Shown: one piece after another, positions 60,149-64,000 of the stretch | How positions within the stretch are numbered: the first letter of the stretch is position 1 | How the letters are laid out: each line of letters starts with the position of its first letter | Notes under the pieces: generated by a model | The model's database searches: none | Told to the model about the DNA's origin: nothing | Seen by the model: the letters and a program-made list of their open reading frames with translations, nothing else | Assembly (NCBI GenBank): GCA_021307345.1 | Contig: CP089930.1 | Location: forward strand, 558,001-622,000 | Length of the DNA: 64,000 nucleotides | Direction of reading: 5' to 3' | Source of the DNA: Escherichia coli | GTDB taxonomy: Bacteria > Pseudomonadota > Gammaproteobacteria > Enterobacterales > Enterobacteriaceae | Program-made: the position numbers and the translations under genes

Positions 60149-63107
60149 CCTTAATCGCGTCATCGGATGGTCTGGTTTACTGCTGACGTCTTTATTGAGT
60201 ACCAGCGCACTCGCAGACACTATCGGCACCAGCGCAGAAGAGCTGGGGCTTAGCGACTATCGCCATTTTGTTATTTATCCCCGTCTCGATAAGGCGCTAA
60301 AGGCACAGAAAAATAACGACGAAGCAACCGCCATCCGCGAATTTGAATATATTCATCAGCAGGTGCCGGATAATATTCCGTTGACGTTATATCTGGCGGA
60401 AGCCTATCGCCATTTTGGTCATGATGATCGCGCGCGGCTGTTGCTTGAAGATCAACTGAAACGTCATCCTGGTGATGCCCGCCTTGAACGCAATCTTGCG
60501 GCTATTCCAGTAGAAGTCAAAACCGTTAATACCATTGAAGAACTGCTGGCTCAGCAAAAAGCGTGCGATGCTGAGCCGACCCTGCGTTGTCGCAGTGAAG
60601 TCGGGCAGAATGCCCTGCGACTGGCACAGTTGCCTGTCGCCAGAGCGCAACTGAACGATGCGAAGTTTGCCGCATCGCCGGAAGGAAAAACGTTGCGTAC
60701 CGATCTGCTGCACCGCGCAATCTACCTCAAGCAGTGGCCGCTGGCAGAAGCGTTATTCAGTGAATCACGGCTACAAAATACATTAAACGCAGCTGAGCGC
60801 CGTCAGTGGTTTGATGTTCTGCTCGCCGGGCAGCTGGACGATCGGATCCTGGCGCTGCAATCACAGGGGATCTTCACCGATCCACAGTCATATATTACTT
60901 ATGCGACCGCGCTGGCTTATCGTGGCGAGAAAGCACGCCTCCAGCATTATCTCATTGAAAATAAGCCGCTGTTTACCACGGACGCACAAGAGAAAAGTTG
61001 GCTCTATCTGTTATCTAAATACAGCGCCAACCCCGTTCAGGCGTTGGCGAATTATACGGTGCAGTTTGCCGATAACCGCCAGTATGTTGTTGGCGCAACG
61101 CTACCGGTGCTTTTAAAAGAAGGTCAGTACGACGCAGCGCAAAAACTGCTCGCCACCCTCCCCGCCAATGAAATGCTTGAGGAGCGTTATGCCGTTAGCG
61201 TAGCGACCCGTAACAAGGCTGAAGCTCTGCGTCTGGCACGATTGCTGTATCAGCAAGAACCGGCAAATCTTACCCGCCTGGATCAACTGACCTGGCAACT
61301 GATGCAGAACGAGCAGTCACGCGAAGCTGCCGATTTATTGCTGCACCGCTATCCTTTCCAGGGCGATGCGCGTGTCAGCCAGACTCTAATGGCGCGACTG
61401 GCGTCTCTGCTGGAAAGTCATCCTTACCTGGCAACGCCTGCGAAAGTGGCGATTTTATCGAAACCCTTACCGCTGGCGGAGCAACGTCAGTGGCAAAGTC
61501 AGTTGCCGGGTATTGCAGATAATTGCCCGGCGATAGTCCGCCTGCTGGGCGATATGTCGCCTTCCTACGATGCTGCGGCCTGGAATCGTCTGGCGAAGTG
61601 TTATCGGGACACGCTACCCGGTGTAGCGTTGTATGCATGGCTTCAGGCCGAACAACGGCAACCGAACGCCTGGCAACATCGCGCGGTGGCTTATCAGGCG
61701 TATCAGGTTGAGGACTACGCCACCGCACTGGCGGCCTGGCAGAAAATCAGCCTTCACGACATGAGCAATGAAGATCTACTTGCTGCCGCCAATACCGCTC
61801 AGGCGGCAGGAAATGGCGCGGCTCGCGATCGCTGGCTTCAGCAGGCAGAACAACGCGGGCTGGGAAACAATGCTCTGTACTGGTGGCTACATGCACAACG
61901 TTATATTCCTGGTCAGCCGGAACTCGCACTGAACGATCTCACGCGCTCAATTAACATTGCACCTTCTGCTAACGCTTACGTTGCGCGGGCGACGATTTAT
62001 CGCCAACGTCATAATGTCTCAGCGGCGGTGAGCGATTTGCGCGCCGCTCTGGAACTGGAACCCAATAACAGCAATACCCAGGCGGCGCTCGGTTACGCCT
62101 TGTGGGATAGCGGTGATATCGCGCAATCGCGGGAAATGCTGGAACAGGCACATAAAGGATTGCCGGACGATCCGGCACTGATCCGACAACTGGCCTACGT
62201 GAACCAGCGTCTGGATGATATGCCTGCAACACAACAGTACGCCCGGCGGGTAATTGATGATATTGATAACCAGGCGCTGATAACCCCACTTACGCCAGAG
62301 CAAAATCAGCAACGCTTCAATTTCCGCCGTCTGCATGAAGATGTCGGTCGCCGCTGGACGTTCAGTTTCGATTCTTCCATCGGCTTGCGTTCCGGGGCGA
62401 TGAGTACCGCTAACAACAATGTTGGCGGCGCTGCGCCAGGGAAAAGCTATCGTAGCTACGCGCAACTGGAAGCCGAGTACCGCATCGGGCGCAATATGCT
62501 GCTGGAAGGCGACCTGCTTTCGGTTTACAGCCGCGTCTTTGCCGATACCGGAGAAAACGGTGTAGCAATGCCGGTGAAAAATCCGATGTCCGGCACCGGC
62601 CTGCGCTGGAAGCCCCTGCGCGATCAAATCTTTTTCCTCGCCGTTGAACAGCAGCTGCCGCTGAACGGACAAAATGGCGCCTCCGATACCATGCTGCGCG
62701 CCAGTGCCTCGTTCTTTAACGGCGGCAAATACAGCGACGAGTGGCACCCGAACGGTTCAGGCTGGTTTGCCCAAAACCTGTATCTCGATGCGGCGCAATA
62801 TGTCCGCCAGGATATTCAGGCGTGGACGGCAGATTATCGCGTGAGCTGGCATCAGAAGGTGGCGAACGGACAAACCATTGAGCCTTACGCTCACGTTCAG
62901 GACACCGGCTATCGTGATAAAGGCACTCAGGGCGCGCAGCTTGGCGGTGTTGGCGTGCGCTGGAATATCTGGACCGGCGAGACGCACTATGATGCCTGGC
63001 CGCACAAAGTCAGTCTCGGCGTCGAATATCAGCATACCTTTAAGGCGATTAATCAACGTAGCGGGGAGCGCAACAACGCGTTTCTCACCATTGGAGTGCA
63101 CTGGTAA
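60135..63107 (+). CDS. nfrA: NfrA, outer-membrane phage N4 receptor and polysaccharide export protein
   Basis: NfrA is a 990-residue outer-membrane protein with a signal peptide ending near TSALA. A long TPR-rich periplasmic part (for example EATAIREFEYIHQQVPDNIPL and VSAAVSDLRAALELEPNNSN region) is followed by a C-terminal beta-barrel of about 250 residues ending in FLTIGVHW. This is the layout of PgaA/BcsC-type exopolysaccharide export porins. It is the N4 adsorption receptor. The start at 60135 overlaps nfrB and gives the usual length. Confidence 0.95.
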   Translation: MKENNLNRVIGWSGLLLTSLLSTSALADTIGTSAEELGLSDYRHFVIYPRLDKALKAQKNNDEATAIREFEYIHQQVPDNIPLTLYLAEAYRHFGHDDRARLLLEDQLKRHPGDARLERNLAAIPVEVKTVNTIEELLAQQKACDAEPTLRCRSEVGQNALRLAQLPVARAQLNDAKFAASPEGKTLRTDLLHRAIYLKQWPLAEALFSESRLQNTLNAAERRQWFDVLLAGQLDDRILALQSQGIFTDPQSYITYATALAYRGEKARLQHYLIENKPLFTTDAQEKSWLYLLSKYSANPVQALANYTVQFADNRQYVVGATLPVLLKEGQYDAAQKLLATLPANEMLEERYAVSVATRNKAEALRLARLLYQQEPANLTRLDQLTWQLMQNEQSREAADLLLHRYPFQGDARVSQTLMARLASLLESHPYLATPAKVAILSKPLPLAEQRQWQSQLPGIADNCPAIVRLLGDMSPSYDAAAWNRLAKCYRDTLPGVALYAWLQAEQRQPNAWQHRAVAYQAYQVEDYATALAAWQKISLHDMSNEDLLAAANTAQAAGNGAARDRWLQQAEQRGLGNNALYWWLHAQRYIPGQPELALNDLTRSINIAPSANAYVARATIYRQRHNVSAAVSDLRAALELEPNNSNTQAALGYALWDSGDIAQSREMLEQAHKGLPDDPALIRQLAYVNQRLDDMPATQQYARRVIDDIDNQALITPLTPEQNQQRFNFRRLHEDVGRRWTFSFDSSIGLRSGAMSTANNNVGGAAPGKSYRSYAQLEAEYRIGRNMLLEGDLLSVYSRVFADTGENGVAMPVKNPMSGTGLRWKPLRDQIFFLAVEQQLPLNGQNGASDTMLRASASFFNGGKYSDEWHPNGSGWFAQNLYLDAAQYVRQDIQAWTADYRVSWHQKVANGQTIEPYAHVQDTGYRDKGTQGAQLGGVGVRWNIWTGETHYDAWPHKVSLGVEYQHTFKAINQRSGERNNAFLTIGVHW

Positions 63108-63998
63108 ATGCGTAAGTTAATTTTCGTAATGCTGACACTGCTGCTGGTCAGCCCTTTTTCCTTTGCGATGAAAGGTATCATCTGGCAACCGCAAAATCGT
63201 GACAGTCAGGTCACCGACGCCCAGTGGCAGGGACTGATGAGTCAGTTGCATTTGCAAGGATTCGACACCCTGATTCTGCAATGGACCCGTTACGGCGATG
63301 CGTTCACCCAGCCAGAACAGCGTGCATTATTGTTCAGACGAGCAGCGGCAGCGCAGCACGCTGGCCTGAAGCTGATTGTTGGCCTGAATGCCGATCCGGA
63401 ATTTTTTATGCATCAGAAGCAGTCATCTGCGGCGCTGGAGAGCTATCTTAATCGCCTGCTGGCGGCCGATCTCCAGCAAGCCAGATTATGGAGCGCCGCA
63501 CCGGGCGTAACGCTGGATGGCTGGTACATCAGTGCGGAAATTGACGATCTGAACTGGCGCAGCGAAGCCGCCCGTCAGCCATTGCTGAAATGGTTAAACA
63601 ATGCTCAGCGACTGCTTAGTGATGTTTCGGCAAAACCGGTTTATATCAGTAGTTTCTTCGCCGGAAATATGTCGCCTGATGGCTATCGGCAACTGCTGGA
63701 ACAAGTTAAAGCAACCGGCGTTAATGTCTGGGTACAGGATGGCAGCGGCGTGGATAAACTCACCGCCGGGCAGCGCGAACGTTATCTGCAAGCCAGTGCA
63801 GATTGCCAGACGGCTTCACCCGCCAACGGCATTGTTTATGAATTGTTTGTCGCGGGCAAAGGTAAAACGTTTGAAGCTAAACCAAAACCGGATGCGGAGA
63901 TCGCCTCACTATTAGCAAAACGCTCCTCCTGCGGCAAGGACTTGCTCTATTTCTCCCTGCGCTATTTGCCCGTCGCGCGTGGCATCCTCGAATATTAA
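63108..63998 (+). CDS. ybcH: Periplasmic DUF4434-type protein YbcH
   Basis: A 296-residue secreted protein with a signal peptide (MRKLIFVMLTLLLVSPFSFA). The mature part looks like a TIM-barrel DUF4434 domain (GIIWQPQNRDSQVT, LQWTRYGDAF, LKLIVGLNADPEF, WYISAEIDDLNW), a family related to glycoside hydrolases. It begins directly after the nfrA stop and so belongs to nfrB-nfrA-ybcH, suggesting it trims or modifies the exported polysaccharide; activity is unproven. It ends two bases before the window edge, apparently complete. Confidence 0.9.
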   Translation: MRKLIFVMLTLLLVSPFSFAMKGIIWQPQNRDSQVTDAQWQGLMSQLHLQGFDTLILQWTRYGDAFTQPEQRALLFRRAAAAQHAGLKLIVGLNADPEFFMHQKQSSAALESYLNRLLAADLQQARLWSAAPGVTLDGWYISAEIDDLNWRSEAARQPLLKWLNNAQRLLSDVSAKPVYISSFFAGNMSPDGYRQLLEQVKATGVNVWVQDGSGVDKLTAGQRERYLQASADCQTASPANGIVYELFVAGKGKTFEAKPKPDAEIASLLAKRSSCGKDLLYFSLRYLPVARGILEY

Positions 63999-64000
63999 TT

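Overview
The window is chromosomal DNA of an enterobacterium, almost certainly Escherichia coli or a very close Escherichia lineage. Nearly every gene can be recognised as its E. coli counterpart and the order matches the E. coli map read backwards (citrate lyase, ahpCF, enterobactin, cus, nfr). Many scattered residue differences from the K-12 proteins I remember, a missing ybdR, a doubled hokE locus and no IS186 beside it suggest a non-K-12 strain. I saw no rRNA, tRNA, CRISPR array, prophage or intact insertion sequence.

Layout. 1-8165: citrate fermentation. The sensor kinase gene citA/dpiB is cut by the left edge and diverges from citCDEFXGT (ligase, three lyase subunits, two prosthetic-group enzymes, citrate/succinate antiporter). 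8.2-10.5 kb: RNase I, rnk and uspG; between rnk and uspG, where K-12 has ybdR, there is only 355 bp with a possible 29-codon membrane peptide. 10.5-14.1 kb: peroxide and disulfide defence (ahpF, ahpC, dsbG), with an ERIC element and an attenuator-like hairpin between ahpC and ahpF, and a candidate small RNA between ahpC and dsbG. 14.2-19.5 kb: AT-rich ybdO-ybdN-ybdM, then the divergent pair ybdL/ybdH, which shares MetJ boxes. 19.5-22 kb: ybdD and the pyruvate/peptide transporter cstA.

22-42.5 kb is the complete enterobactin system. Synthesis is by EntC, B, A, E, F, D, with EntH for proofreading and YbdZ as MbtH partner. EntS exports the siderophore; FepA, FepB and FepDGC take it up; Fes releases the iron. 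The transcription units diverge around three Fur-box regions (entC/fepB, entS/fepD, fes/fepA), so one repressor can control them all. FepE, a Wzz-like chain-length regulator, sits tail-to-tail with fepC.

42.5-43.5 kb holds two tandem ~469-bp copies of the hokE/sokE type I toxin-antitoxin locus. 43.7-49.1 kb has ybdK, ybdJ, ybdF, nfsB, ybdG (mechanosensitive channel) and pheP. 49.3-57.8 kb is the copper/silver efflux system cusCFBA, divergent from its regulators cusRS across a palindromic CusR box. 57.9-64 kb is nfrB-nfrA-ybcH, the phage N4 receptor and c-di-GMP-linked exopolysaccharide secretion system.

Most of the window is ordinary core genome. The points most worth following are the candidate sRNA at 13.1 kb, the duplicated hok/sok whose antisense region has drifted while the toxin has not, the ybdR-less junction with its small ORF, the YbdN/YbdM pair, and the attenuator and ERIC element inside ahpCF.
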